Below, one piece after another: positions 36,942 to 45,978 of a stretch of 64,000 bases of DNA. The notes under the pieces were generated by a model. That model searched no databases. It was not told the DNA's origin and saw only the letters and a list, made by a program, of their open reading frames with translations. Made by a program: the position numbers and the translations under genes. Each line of letters starts with the position of its first letter. Positions within the stretch are counted from its first letter, which is position 1. Source of the DNA: Bacillus massilinigeriensis (lineage in GTDB: Bacteria > Bacillota > Bacilli > Bacillales > Cytobacillaceae). The stretch is from positions 2,094,293 to 2,158,292 of the forward strand of contig NZ_LT630004.1 in NCBI RefSeq assembly GCF_900111815.1, given 5' to 3'.

Positions 36942-37550
36942 TTAGATGAACGCTACAAGCGCACGAATACCAACTACGGATAACACCAAGAAAACACCGA
37001 TCGTAACGTACGTCGAAATCAATTGCGATCTCGGAGTAACGGTAATGCCCCAGCTGACAAAGAATGACCATAGGCCGTTCGCAAAGTGGAAAACGGCTGA
37101 GATAATCCCCACTGCGTAGAAAACAACCATGAAAGGCGAGGATAGGATCTCTGCCATCATGTTGAAGTTTACTTCAGCACCAAAAGCTGCAGCAATTCTT
37201 GTTTCCCAAACGTGCCATGCAACGAAAACAAGCGTAATAACGCCGGAATAACGCTGTAACATGAACATCCAGTTTCGGAAATAGGTGTACTGGCTGACAT
37301 TGTTTTTTGCGGTGAAAGCAATATAAAGCCCATAAATAGCATGAAATAATAAAGGCAAGTAGATTACGAACACTTCTAGAAAGATTCGGAACGGCAATTG
37401 TTCCATGAAGCCCGCTGCCTTATTGAACGATTCCGCTCCACTGGTTGCAAAATGATTGATTACCAAGTGTTGAGCAAGGAAGAGCCCAACAGGTATGACG
37501 CCGAGCAATGAATGCAGCTTGCGCCAAACAAACTCTCGATTTTCCGCCAT
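36942..37550 (-). CDS. sdhC: succinate dehydrogenase cytochrome b558 subunit
   Basis: Membrane anchor of complex II with two b hemes and five membrane helices. From ATG 37550 (GAGGGGG seven bases before) it has 202 residues, the same as B. subtilis. The longer frame to 37604 is rejected. Histidines at HSLLGVIPVG, QHLVINHF, LFHAIYG and WHVWETR are the heme-ligand candidates. It opens the operon behind a strong promoter. Confidence 0.96.
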   Translation of the reverse strand: MAENREFVWRKLHSLLGVIPVGLFLAQHLVINHFATSGAESFNKAAGFMEQLPFRIFLEVFVIYLPLLFHAIYGLYIAFTAKNNVSQYTYFRNWMFMLQRYSGVITLVFVAWHVWETRIAAAFGAEVNFNMMAEILSSPFMVVFYAVGIISAVFHFANGLWSFFVSWGITVTPRSQLISTYVTIGVFLVLSVVGIRALVAFI

Positions 37551-37667
37551 ATGTATACCCCCTCTTATAATTAGCGTGATAACAGGCCATCCCCAAAATA
37601 ACAATCTTTAACAATAGCTAAATATTAAAAGCCTGCCATCAAAATCTTACAATTGTGTGACATGTTC

Positions 37668-37696
37668 ATTTTACTCTCATCGACATACACCGTCAA
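37668..37696 (-). promoter_or_regulatory. sigma-A promoter of sdhCAB
   Basis: Minus strand TTGACG (37691-37696), 17-bp spacer, TAAAAT (37668-37673), five of six matches at each hexamer. It gives a leader of about 110 bases before sdhC. Confidence 0.8.
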
Positions 37697-37991
37697 GAAA
37701 ACGGATACATGAAAATTTTATAAGAATGCAATTGTTTAAAAATAATGATAAAGAAAAAATCCGCTAAAACATTGAATTCGCTCTTCCTTTTTCAATATAT
37801 TTATATAGTTTTTATGCAAAAGCAATCTTTTTTGAACTCTCTCCGCTGTTGTGCTTCCCTTCTCCTGATTGTTTTTCATCGGGTTGTAATTTAAATGAAT
37901 TTTTTCGGAATGAACGTAGGAAAACATGAGAAAGCATCCCCCATCCTGTCCAGAATTGTATATAATAGAGTCTAGAAAGAGGGGAAGTATC
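37697..37991. other. sdhC-yslB divergent intergenic region
   Basis: Mostly AT-rich. TATAAT at 37961-37966 probably serves yslB, though the -35 is unclear. A minus-strand frame (37736-38176) overlaps yslB and has no ribosome binding site; I regard it as a shadow. Confidence 0.45.
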
Positions 37992-38438
37992 TTGAGCGAA
38001 ATGACATCAACGCAAAATAGCGAAGCGCCCAAGCCGGTTGCTTCCGCATTTGGATATGAGCTGATCAGGGACGTGCTTCTTTCCGAACTGCTCGGAGTCA
38101 GTGAACAAGACATTCTGTACTGGGCAGGAAAGAAGCTTGCACGAAAGTACCCGCTCAACAATACGGAAGAAATCATCGATTTTTTCCACCAGGCGGACTG
38201 GGGCCATCTCTATGTGCGGGAAGAGAAACGGAAGGAAATCGACTTTGAACTCCAAGGCGAACTCGTAACACACCGCTTAAATGGAAACCGCGATATTACC
38301 TTTCAGTTGGAAGCAGGATTTCTTGCCCAGCAATTTGCACTGCAAAAAAAGGTTACCGCCGAGGCTTTCGAACACCCAGGAAGACGCGCAGGAAAAATAA
38401 GGTTTACAGTTAAATGGGATGCAAATGATGTGTTATAA
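37992..38438 (+). CDS. yslB: YslB-like protein (DUF2507)
   Basis: From TTG 37992, placed seven bases after AGAGGGG, the protein has 148 residues, the same length as B. subtilis YslB. The longer frame from 37926 lacks a ribosome binding site. FGYELIRDVLL, YWAGKKLARKYPL, FQLEAGFLAQQ and the C-terminal FTVKWDAND are the conserved parts. It resembles the V4R-type fold in predicted pattern, but its function is unknown. It is on the plus strand between sdhC and lysC and shares a bidirectional terminator with lysC. Confidence 0.87.
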   Translation: MSEMTSTQNSEAPKPVASAFGYELIRDVLLSELLGVSEQDILYWAGKKLARKYPLNNTEEIIDFFHQADWGHLYVREEKRKEIDFELQGELVTHRLNGNRDITFQLEAGFLAQQFALQKKVTAEAFEHPGRRAGKIRFTVKWDANDVL

Positions 38439-38440
38439 CC

Positions 38441-38484
38441 GTTAAAAAAAGCTTTCAAAGCACTGCTTTGAAAGCTTTTTTTTA
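38441..38484. terminator. bidirectional terminator between yslB and lysC
   Basis: A near-perfect 44-bp palindrome with arms GTTAAAAAAAGCTTTCAAAG and its complement; it ends both converging genes and overlaps the lysC stop codon. Confidence 0.9.
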
Positions 38485-39714
38485 ACGCTGTCCCACCGTC
38501 TCGGCAGAAAGCTCGTATGACTCATGAAGGGCCTCAACTGCCTTTACCATATCGGTATCTGGCAAGACTGTCGATACTTTTATTTCGGAAGTGCTGACCA
38601 TTTTCACCATGATATCCTGGTTTGCGAGAACCTCAAACATTTGTGCCGCAACTCCCGGATTGGACACCATTCCTGCTCCTACAATCGAAACCTTTGCGAG
38701 ACCCGCCTCCGCTTCGAGCCGATGATATCCAATTAAACTTTTATGACGCTGAAGCACCTGCAGCGTTTCTTCCAGATTCCTGCTGCTCACCGTAAAAGAA
38801 ATTTCTCCAAGGCTGCCTTCCGTCTTGTTTTGAATAATAATATCTACATTGACCCTTTGCTTCGCCAGCAGCGAAAAAACTTTGGGCATACTTCTTATCG
38901 GATCTTTAAGTCCGATTACCGAAATGCTTGCGACTCCATCTTCAAATGCAATACCCCTTACGATCAAATTCTCTTCCATTTTGCTCTCCTCCATAATAAT
39001 GGTTCCATTTTCCTGTTTGCTGCTTGACCGTACTTCCAAGAGAACTTGGTAATTCTTTGCATACTCTACAGCTCTGGGATGCAATACGCCTGCACCAAGG
39101 TTGGCTAGTTCTAGCATTTCATCATAGGAAATATCTTCAAGTTTTCTTGCATTATTCACATATCGCGGATCGGTTGTATAAACACCTGGCACATCCGTAT
39201 ATATTTCACATTTGTCAGCACCAAGCGCTGCTGCAAGAGCTACGGCTGTTGTATCAGAACCGCCTCGACCAAGCGTTGTAATTTCACCCTGTTCCGTTAC
39301 TCCTTGAAAGCCTGCAACCACAACCATTTTTCCCTCAGAAAGGTCGCGATGAATTTTTTCAGTACAAATATTTTTAATTCTGGCAGTTCCGTGTACAGGT
39401 TCTGTGATAATCCCTGCCTGCCCCCCAGTATAGGAAACTGCCTTCTCGCCCAGTTCCTTTAAGGCCATGGCAAATAATGAAATGGTTACTTGCTCTCCGG
39501 TGGACAATAGCATGTCCATTTCCCGCTCCTCAGGAGTGGACGATAGTTCATTTGCCATTTCCACAAGCCTGTCTGTTGTCTTTCCCATCGCAGAAACAAC
39601 AATGACAATATCGTTTCCCTTTCTTTTCTCCGCAATTGACCGCCTCGCAGCTGCACGGATCTTTTCCACACTGCCGACAGATGTCCCACCGAATTTTTGT
39701 ACAATTAGTCCCAT
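38482..39714 (-). CDS. lysC: aspartokinase II alpha and beta subunits
   Basis: Phosphorylates aspartate, the first step to lysine, threonine, methionine and diaminopimelate. KFGGTSVG is at residues 7-14; two ACT domains fill the C-terminal 150 residues. As in B. subtilis, an internal ATG at 38979 (residue 246, MEENLIVRG) follows GGAGG by eight bases and should start the separate beta subunit. The gene is preceded by a lysine riboswitch, so this is the lysine-controlled isozyme. Length 410. Confidence 0.96.
   Translation of the reverse strand: MGLIVQKFGGTSVGSVEKIRAAARRSIAEKRKGNDIVIVVSAMGKTTDRLVEMANELSSTPEEREMDMLLSTGEQVTISLFAMALKELGEKAVSYTGGQAGIITEPVHGTARIKNICTEKIHRDLSEGKMVVVAGFQGVTEQGEITTLGRGGSDTTAVALAAALGADKCEIYTDVPGVYTTDPRYVNNARKLEDISYDEMLELANLGAGVLHPRAVEYAKNYQVLLEVRSSSKQENGTIIMEESKMEENLIVRGIAFEDGVASISVIGLKDPIRSMPKVFSLLAKQRVNVDIIIQNKTEGSLGEISFTVSSRNLEETLQVLQRHKSLIGYHRLEAEAGLAKVSIVGAGMVSNPGVAAQMFEVLANQDIMVKMVSTSEIKVSTVLPDTDMVKAVEALHESYELSAETVGQR
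38979..38992 (-). promoter_or_regulatory. internal ribosome binding site for the LysC beta subunit
   Basis: Minus strand TGGAGGAGAGCAAA precedes an in-frame ATG at 38979. B. subtilis LysC beta arises from such an internal start. The beta chain would have 165 residues and cover the ACT domains. Confidence 0.8.
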
Positions 39715-39772
39715 CTTCTCCCTACTTTCTTGTTCGTTATTCTCTAGATTCGAGAATCATTGCTTTTTCAGA

Positions 39773-40022
39773 AAAAAAAAGCAATGAGAAAGGGTCTCAT
39801 TGCTGTGGTTTACGTATATATGGAACCATACGGTCTGCACAGTGAGATAGCCCTCCAAGACAATCACATCTTGACAGTCCGGCATTTATTCAATGCGGGA
39901 CCAGCCCAGGAAATAATGAGGTTTCCTAAGGCTTCGGCGGTCTTCCCTTTTAGAACCTTTCACAGAATCTCATTTTTCTCCAGGTTCCTACTATTTAAGC
40001 CCGCACCTCTACCTTCACTTTA
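39773..40022 (-). promoter_or_regulatory. lysine riboswitch (L box) of lysC
   Basis: The minus-strand leader starts with AGTGAAGGTAGAGGTGCGG (40019-40001), then shows AGTAGGAACC, GGGAAGACCGCCGAAG and TTTCCTGGGCTGGTCCC, the conserved core of the L box. It ends in a terminator, GCAATGAGA (39781-39789) with TCTCATTGC (39795-39803), followed by at least eight T. Lysine binding should favour the terminator. Confidence 0.93.
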
Positions 40023-40056
40023 ATGCTATAAAGTGACAGAATATTAAATTTTTCTA

Positions 40057-40085
40057 ATTATAGCATCTAAACATGTTGTTAACAA
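40057..40085 (-). promoter_or_regulatory. sigma-A promoter of the lysC leader
   Basis: Minus strand TTGTTA (40080-40085), 17-bp spacer, TATAAT (40057-40062). It begins 4 bp after the uvrC stop codon and drives the riboswitch leader. Confidence 0.75.
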
Positions 40086-40088
40086 GTA

Positions 40089-41861
40089 TTATTCGCTCAA
40101 TTTTTTTCTTAAATCTTCTGCGACTTTTTCCGGCAACCCTGCCTCCATTAACCCTTGGACTGTTGCTTCCCTCATTTTCTTCACAGACCCAAAATGTTTT
40201 AAAAGCATTTTTTTTCGCTTTTCTCCAATCCCTGAGACTTCATCAAGCATTGATTGAAAAGAATTTTTACCTCTTAGCTGACGGTGAAAAGTAATCGCAA
40301 ACCGGTGGACTTCATCTTGTATCCTCTGAAGTAAGTAAAACTCCTGGCTGGTCCTTCCTAATGGGATGACTTCTAAAGGATCGCCATAAAGCAGCTGTGA
40401 TGTGCGGTGCTTTTCATCCTTGGCAAGCCCCGCCACAGGAATATCAAGACCTAGCTCGTTTTGCAGCACATCTTTTGCCGCATCAATATGGCCTTTGCCT
40501 CCATCGATAATAATGAGATCCGGCATAGGCAGCATATCGCGTAGAACTCTAGAATATCGTCTTCTCACTACTTCCCTCATGGAAGCATAGTCATCGGGTC
40601 CTATTACCGATTTAATCTTGTATTTTCGATATTCTCTTTTTTCTGGTTTCCCATCCAAGAATACGACCATTGCGGAAACAGGGTCGGATCCTTGGATATT
40701 GGAATTATCAAATGCTTCGATGCGGTGCGGCGTATAGATTCCCATCGCTACTCCAAGATTTTCTACAGCTTTTACCGTTCGTTCCTCATCACGCTCAATT
40801 AAAGAAAACTTTTCTTTTAAAGCGATTTTAGCGTTTTTACCAGCCAGTTTGACCAAGTCTTTCTTCTGGCCTCTTTGAGGTTGTAACACTCTTGCATTCA
40901 GCAGCTCGCCAGCCATCATAACATCCACTTCATCATGTACAAGGATTTCCTTCGGCAGAAAATGCTCCGGCATGGAATAGAATTGGCCAAGAAATGTGAG
41001 CATTTCTTCCTCTGGCTCTCCATGCAGCGGAAACATGGATACTTCGCGTTCGATCAATTTTCCCTGTCTGACAAAGAAAACCTGCACACACATCCAGCCT
41101 TTATCGACGGCATAGCCGAATACATCTCTATCGGTAAAATCTGTTGAGGTCATTTTCTGCTTTTCCATTGTTGCCTCAATATGGGCAATCTTGTCGCGGT
41201 ACTCTTTGGCTCTTTCGAATTCAAGTGCCTCAGCAGCATCCGCCATTCTAGCAGTGAGTTCTTCCTTAATTTCCTTATAACCGCCATTCAAAAAACGGGA
41301 GATTTCATCCTTTATTGATTTATATTCATCCTGTCCTACTTCTTTGATACATGGAGCAAGACACTGGCCCATGTGATAGTAAAGGCACTCCCTATCCGGA
41401 AGCGCAGCGCATTTCCTTAGCGGATAAATCCTATCGAGCAGCTTCTTCGTTTCATTCGCTGCGCCAACATTAGGATATGGGCCGAAATACTTTCCGCCAT
41501 CTTTCTTCACTTTTCTTGTGATAATAAGCTTAGGATGCCGCTCTGCAGTCAGCTTGATAAAAGGATAGCTTTTATCATCCTTTAACATGACATTATATTT
41601 CGGATCATATTTTTTGATCAAGTTCATTTCAAGAATGAGCGCTTCCATATCGGAAGATGTCACGATATACTCGAAATCCGCAATTTCATTCACAAGCCGA
41701 AGTGTCTTCCCGTCATGCGAACCAGTAAAGTAGGAACGAACGCGATTCTTCAACACTTTTGCCTTTCCTACATAGATGATGGTCCCCTGCCTGTCTTTCA
41801 TTAAATAACAGCCAGGCTGGCCGGGAAGCAGTGCAAGCTTATTTTTGATGTTTTCATTCAT
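40089..41861 (-). CDS. uvrC: excinuclease ABC subunit C
   Basis: Makes both incisions in nucleotide excision repair. Domains: GIY-YIG nuclease (about 12-95, [18 protein letters not shown]), a UVR motif near 200, the RNase H-like 5' nuclease ([26 protein letters not shown]) and C-terminal helix-hairpin-helix ([19 protein letters not shown]). The start used is ATG 41861 (590 residues); the frame is open to 41888. This ATG overlaps the stop of the upstream membrane-protein gene as ATGA, so translation is coupled to an accessory gene. Confidence 0.95.
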   Translation of the reverse strand: MNENIKNKLALLPGQPGCYLMKDRQGTIIYVGKAKVLKNRVRSYFTGSHDGKTLRLVNEIADFEYIVTSSDMEALILEMNLIKKYDPKYNVMLKDDKSYPFIKLTAERHPKLIITRKVKKDGGKYFGPYPNVGAANETKKLLDRIYPLRKCAALPDRECLYYHMGQCLAPCIKEVGQDEYKSIKDEISRFLNGGYKEIKEELTARMADAAEALEFERAKEYRDKIAHIEATMEKQKMTSTDFTDRDVFGYAVDKGWMCVQVFFVRQGKLIEREVSMFPLHGEPEEEMLTFLGQFYSMPEHFLPKEILVHDEVDVMMAGELLNARVLQPQRGQKKDLVKLAGKNAKIALKEKFSLIERDEERTVKAVENLGVAMGIYTPHRIEAFDNSNIQGSDPVSAMVVFLDGKPEKREYRKYKIKSVIGPDDYASMREVVRRRYSRVLRDMLPMPDLIIIDGGKGHIDAAKDVLQNELGLDIPVAGLAKDEKHRTSQLLYGDPLEVIPLGRTSQEFYLLQRIQDEVHRFAITFHRQLRGKNSFQSMLDEVSGIGEKRKKMLLKHFGSVKKMREATVQGLMEAGLPEKVAEDLRKKLSE

Positions 41862-43354
41862 TCTGCCGCCCTCTCTTCCTTTTTCCACTTATATAAAATG
41901 ATACTGTGATAAACAGGATCAAATAAAGAATTCGAGTCAAACTGTGCTACTTTTTCTACTTTACCTGAAAGATCTATTCCTTGTTGCCGAAAGCCTTCTA
42001 CAACACTGTCAGTCAAGTATATTTCCTTTGTACTGTAATAGGCTGAATCCTGTAAGAATACATCATAAGTATAAACCCTTTTATGCAAGTAAGGCATATC
42101 CAAATATTCCATAACGCGAGTTTCTTCCCATGTATAGACAATCAAAGGCTCTTCCATTTTCTCTATATAATGAGAGAGCGCATAAACTGCAGGAATTTCT
42201 GCTGACTGCTGTTTTATTAGAGAGACGGCTGCCACAGATTGGCTCAAAATAAGACACACAACCAATAAGATTACGTGCTGTTGCATTTGATTTTTCAATA
42301 AATTTATGGCCAGCAAGAAAACAAGAATCGCAGCAATAGGAATAATATGACGTGGTTTCTCTATATTTTGAGCTGTGAATGACCATATCCCATATGAAGT
42401 AAGAAGAATCAGCGACAGTATACCGGTATCATTCAAGAAAAACTTTCCAACTTTACGGAATGACAAGAGAACAAAAGATAAAGCTGTCAAGTAGAATCCA
42501 AGGATGAACCACGAGCGCGCAGCAATTCCCCACCATACTACATTATCAAATAAAAAGATACTTAGCCGTTTGTAAAAGGGAAGATCATCTCCCGCTGCTG
42601 TTCCTCCCCATTCCTGAAAATGTCCATTTGTAAACCCCCATGCAAGGCTGAGAAACGCCTTTATTCCTCCTTCTGAAGCAGCTGCTCCAAAAATCCAGAG
42701 CAACTGAAACAAAACGGTAGCCAGCACAATAACAGCGCTCTTTCTCATATCGAGTTCTTTTCTTTTCCATTTTAATAAAATCAGGAAAGCTTGTCCTATT
42801 CCGAATGGAAGATACGAAAGACGAATACCTAGCAAAAGCCCCAAAGTGAAAGCAGGCAAAAGCGAATACCACCACTGCTTTTTTTCAAGTGCAATGACAA
42901 GACTAAAAAAATACCACCAAAAAATTGCCATGGCAGCCCCTTCAGACATTGGAGAATTCGCCACCACTAAAGAATATGCGGAGGAGTAAACAGCAACGGC
43001 TGTAAGTACGGCCAAATGACGTTTCAAGTATCGCCTAGATATGAAATACAACGGAAGTAGAGAAGATCCGTATAAAAGGATATTGAAGAAAGCCAGTGCT
43101 TCGGGAGTACTTCCGAAAAAAGCGGCAACTGCTTTTCCGCCGAGGATATAGTAGGGGTATCCCGGAAAGTGCGGCTGCATTTTCGAAATATCATATCGCT
43201 CCAGCGCAAGGGAATAATCCACCTGATCCCACCCTGGAGCGTATGGGTTAATATGCATAAACTGAAATACTAACAAGCATAAAAATACGGAAACTCCTAA
43301 TCCTTCCATTAAAATAGACTTCCAATGTTCCTTTCCGTCCAAATTCCGGCTCAT
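41858..43354 (-). CDS. multi-spanning GT39/GT83-like membrane protein
   Basis: A 498-residue protein with about ten or eleven membrane segments. The first extracellular loop (about residues 37-65) holds [17 protein letters not shown] followed by HFPGYPYYI; an acidic motif in this loop is the usual catalytic feature of polyprenyl-phosphate-dependent glycosyltransferases of the C fold. The C-terminal 100 residues are soluble. The likely donor is a lipid-linked sugar made by the GT2 enzyme at 45217. It starts right after the FTR1 terminator with no clear ribosome binding site, and ends overlapping uvrC. Confidence 0.7.
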   Translation of the reverse strand: MSRNLDGKEHWKSILMEGLGVSVFLCLLVFQFMHINPYAPGWDQVDYSLALERYDISKMQPHFPGYPYYILGGKAVAAFFGSTPEALAFFNILLYGSSLLPLYFISRRYLKRHLAVLTAVAVYSSAYSLVVANSPMSEGAAMAIFWWYFFSLVIALEKKQWWYSLLPAFTLGLLLGIRLSYLPFGIGQAFLILLKWKRKELDMRKSAVIVLATVLFQLLWIFGAAASEGGIKAFLSLAWGFTNGHFQEWGGTAAGDDLPFYKRLSIFLFDNVVWWGIAARSWFILGFYLTALSFVLLSFRKVGKFFLNDTGILSLILLTSYGIWSFTAQNIEKPRHIIPIAAILVFLLAINLLKNQMQQHVILLVVCLILSQSVAAVSLIKQQSAEIPAVYALSHYIEKMEEPLIVYTWEETRVMEYLDMPYLHKRVYTYDVFLQDSAYYSTKEIYLTDSVVEGFRQQGIDLSGKVEKVAQFDSNSLFDPVYHSIILYKWKKEERAAE

Positions 43355-43385
43355 CAGAATTGCACCACCATCATTAAATTAAAAA

Positions 43386-43411
43386 AAGTACAAGGCGACT
43401 GCCCTGTACTT
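43386..43411 (-). terminator. terminator of the FTR1 gene
   Basis: AAGTACAAGGC (43386-43396) pairs with GCCCTGTACTT (43401-43411), one G-U pair, with a seven-T run on the minus strand. Confidence 0.9.
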
Positions 43412-43434
43412 CTCATGCCTGGAGAGATTTACGA

Positions 43435-44355
43435 TTAACCTATTTTACTTTCAAGAACCTCGGCCTGATTCTTCTTTTCAGCAGAAGCGGATTTCGCTTC
43501 TCCTTTTCCAGCTGTCAGAAGATAGATTGCTGCAAAATATCCTATATAGGCGATGACTTCCTCTATGGAAGGCATGGAAGAATATCCGAATAATGCCTTT
43601 AGGAATATGCCAATATCTCCGGAGAGCAACGGAGCAGTACCAGTGTCACGCAAATAATGCTCATAATCAATCGGATGTTCCGGCAGCAGCCAAGTGATAT
43701 CATATACATGCGGCATCACACTGCCAATAAGATTGATGTCCTGCATCATTGAGATTGCTTGAACCAAAAGCCCAGCAGAAATCAAAATGATGAACGCTCC
43801 TGTAACCTTGAAAAAAGTCTTGAGCGGAACGCGCATTGTTCCCTTGAAAAAGAAGTAGGAGACTAGGATTGCAATAAGGGCACCTGTAATGGCTCCCCAT
43901 CCTTGCATGGCAGCTCCTATATTTCCGCCAGTGATAGCAGCAAAGAAGAACACTGTTTCCACACCTTCCCGAAGGACGACGAGAAAGGAATGAATCACCA
44001 TTCCAACAATATTTCCAGTCGTGATGAACTTATTCATCTTGCCTTCCATATTGCCTTTCAGGTCTTTAGAGTGGCTTGCCATCCAAAATACCATTTGCGT
44101 AAGCAGGATGGTTGATACAATCATGATGCCAATTTTGAGATATATCTCGCTTCCCATTGCTGCAAAACCAGTAAAAACAACCTGGAACAGCATGGCAATA
44201 CCAATACTCGCCAGAACAGCAAGTCCTGCACCAAGCCATACGTATTTTGTATACTTCCTGTGATCCATCCTTTTCAGATATGTAACTATGATTCCTACAA
44301 TAAGCAGGGCTTCAAGCACTTCTCTGAAGGTAATCAATAATGCTTGTATTTCCAT
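43435..44355 (-). CDS. FTR1-family high-affinity iron permease
   Basis: A 306-residue membrane protein with seven predicted helices. The two iron-binding REXXE motifs are REVLE (11-15) and REGVE (129-133). FTR1/EfeU proteins take up iron across the membrane with an extracytoplasmic iron-binding or oxidising partner. Here the partner candidate is the exported protein just upstream (44383-45135), and both should be under the Fur box at 45164. It lacks its own large extracellular domain. A terminator follows. Confidence 0.92.
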   Translation of the reverse strand: MEIQALLITFREVLEALLIVGIIVTYLKRMDHRKYTKYVWLGAGLAVLASIGIAMLFQVVFTGFAAMGSEIYLKIGIMIVSTILLTQMVFWMASHSKDLKGNMEGKMNKFITTGNIVGMVIHSFLVVLREGVETVFFFAAITGGNIGAAMQGWGAITGALIAILVSYFFFKGTMRVPLKTFFKVTGAFIILISAGLLVQAISMMQDINLIGSVMPHVYDITWLLPEHPIDYEHYLRDTGTAPLLSGDIGIFLKALFGYSSMPSIEEVIAYIGYFAAIYLLTAGKGEAKSASAEKKNQAEVLESKIG

Positions 44356-44382
44356 TGAAGATTCTCCTCTCCAGGCTCTTCC

Positions 44383-45135
44383 TTACGCTTTTCTTCTTAC
44401 AGCAACCAATACAACACTGCCGATTACGACAACAATCAGGACAATCGGAATCCAATTGCGAACACTCGAAAGATCTGTCCAATCCTTTTTCCCTGTATTC
44501 TCCGTTTCTGTCGCGCTTTCTGTGAAGTGTCCCACCTCAAGGCTAGACATATCGAATTCTTCTTTTAAAGAATCGAGAATTTCCTTTTTGCTGGCCTTGA
44601 ACTTTTCCATATCGGATTTTTTTTCTCCGACTCCGAATAGTCCAGGGTTTCCTAATGATTCTAATGCCTTATCAAAATTTTCGCGGATGTTTTTATCCAT
44701 TGCCGCGTCATTTGACTGAACTTTAGGCGAGATAGCTTCATATGTTGCAAATCCTTTTGCAAGGAGTTTCTTGCTCGTATCATACTCACTGAAATTTTTC
44801 TCTATGCTTTCAAGTCTTCTTGCTACATTCAAGACAAGCAACTTTTCCATATTTTCCAACGCAGCTTTTTTGTCTTTATCCTCCAGGTTCTTCATGATCA
44901 CTTTTCCTGGTTCTTTTCCCATATGCATGTCGATTTCTTCTTTAACCGTTTCAAATACCGACACAGCTTCATCATAATTAGGAGGGTTTTCATTTAGTTT
45001 CAGTATCATTGCTTTATATACTTCCGCAAGCTTTTCCTCATTCGGATCTCCATATGAGTAAGCAGATGCTTCATTAGGAAGCATGTTAATGAGAATGAAT
45101 ATCATTGATAAACAAAAAATAAACGCTTTCTTCAT
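44383..45135 (-). CDS. exported, membrane-anchored helical protein, probable FTR1 partner
   Basis: A 250-residue protein: Sec signal peptide (1-25, ending ASA), a helical, Lys/Glu-rich extracellular part (about 26-220), and a C-terminal membrane helix (about 228-246) followed by RRKA. The extracellular part resembles in size and composition the N-terminal extracytoplasmic domain fused to FTR1 in some bacteria. The gene is 27 bp ahead of FTR1 and carries a perfect Fur box, so a role in iron capture is a reasonable inference. Clear metal-binding motifs were not seen. Confidence 0.7.
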   Translation of the reverse strand: MKKAFIFCLSMIFILINMLPNEASAYSYGDPNEEKLAEVYKAMILKLNENPPNYDEAVSVFETVKEEIDMHMGKEPGKVIMKNLEDKDKKAALENMEKLLVLNVARRLESIEKNFSEYDTSKKLLAKGFATYEAISPKVQSNDAAMDKNIRENFDKALESLGNPGLFGVGEKKSDMEKFKASKKEILDSLKEEFDMSSLEVGHFTESATETENTGKKDWTDLSSVRNWIPIVLIVVVIGSVVLVAVRRKA

Positions 45136-45163
45136 TCTTTTCCCTCCTACGCTTCAAACATAA

Positions 45164-45178
45164 TGATAATGATTATCA
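45164..45178. promoter_or_regulatory. Fur box upstream of the FTR1 operon
   Basis: TGATAATGATTATCA is a perfect 7-1-7 inverted repeat of the Bacillus Fur consensus, embedded in a longer AATGATAATGATTATCATT. It lies about 30 bp before the ATG at 45135, where Fur would block transcription in iron-replete cells. Confidence 0.9.
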
Positions 45179-45216
45179 TTTCTGTTGTCAACGGTCAATT
45201 GATTAGAATTTCTTTT

Positions 45217-45978
45217 TCAAGCCTCTTTATATGAAATTTCTTTGTCATCTCTATTATTTTGTTGGAAACTCTTGATTTTCTTTACAGGCCGCCTCATCTC
45301 TTTCCATACTGCAGGAAGTACATTGGACATATATTTGCGAAAAGTGATAAATGAGGTGCCAGTGCTCCTGACTTTATAGCGGATAGGGACTTCTATTACT
45401 TTAAAACCTTTCCGCACAAGGTTTAACGTCAAAACCTGGGCATAATTATAATCATGAATGATTTCAGCGTGCTTCAACGCATTCCTGGAAAACGCTCTCA
45501 TCCCTGATTGGCCATCATAAAGCCACTTTTTCAGCAGAATTGCCTGAAGCAGCGTAAACAAATAGTTCCCGAATCTTCGATGCAATCTCATCCCTTTAAT
45601 GGTTCCCATGAATCTTGAACCCATAGTGTAATCCGCTTCTCCTTGAAGGATTGGCTTAACAAGTTCGGGAATCTGTTCGGCAGGATATTCTCCATCCGCA
45701 TCAATCATGACCCCAATGTCTGCCCCTCGACAATAGCATTCCTCGAGCCCTTTTCTTACTGCAGCACCAAGTCCCATATTGACCGGCATACTGACTGTTC
45801 CATCTGCCCCGGCTGCTTTTGCTGTTTTGATAGTATTATCAGTGGATCCGTCATCAATGACGATCACTTCCACTGTTTTTGCGCCATCAAAGCTCCGAGG
45901 GACGTTACGGATAACGTCCGCAATGGAGTCCTCTTCATTAAAGGCTGGCAGGAAAACGATGATTTTCTGTGGTTTCAA
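45217..45978 (-). CDS. family 2 glycosyltransferase, polyprenol-phosphate sugar synthase-like
   Basis: A 253-residue cytoplasmic enzyme like dolichyl-phosphate mannose synthase. LPAFNEEDSI (about 10-19), VIDDGSTDNT, MIDADGEYP (metal-binding DXD-like) and GQSGMRAFSR are in order. No membrane segments are evident except a possible amphipathic tail. It probably loads a sugar on undecaprenyl phosphate. It starts with TTG at 45978 inside the end of the phosphodiesterase gene (41-bp overlap), so the two are translationally linked. No terminator is seen before the Fur-regulated pair. Confidence 0.85.
   Translation of the reverse strand: MKPQKIIVFLPAFNEEDSIADVIRNVPRSFDGAKTVEVIVIDDGSTDNTIKTAKAAGADGTVSMPVNMGLGAAVRKGLEECYCRGADIGVMIDADGEYPAEQIPELVKPILQGEADYTMGSRFMGTIKGMRLHRRFGNYLFTLLQAILLKKWLYDGQSGMRAFSRNALKHAEIIHDYNYAQVLTLNLVRKGFKVIEVPIRYKVRSTGTSFITFRKYMSNVLPAVWKEMRRPVKKIKSFQQNNRDDKEISYKEA

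Noticed and set aside
37736-38176. 146-codon minus-strand ORF overlapping yslB
   Set aside because: It overlaps a well-supported gene on the other strand and lacks a ribosome binding site and family resemblance.
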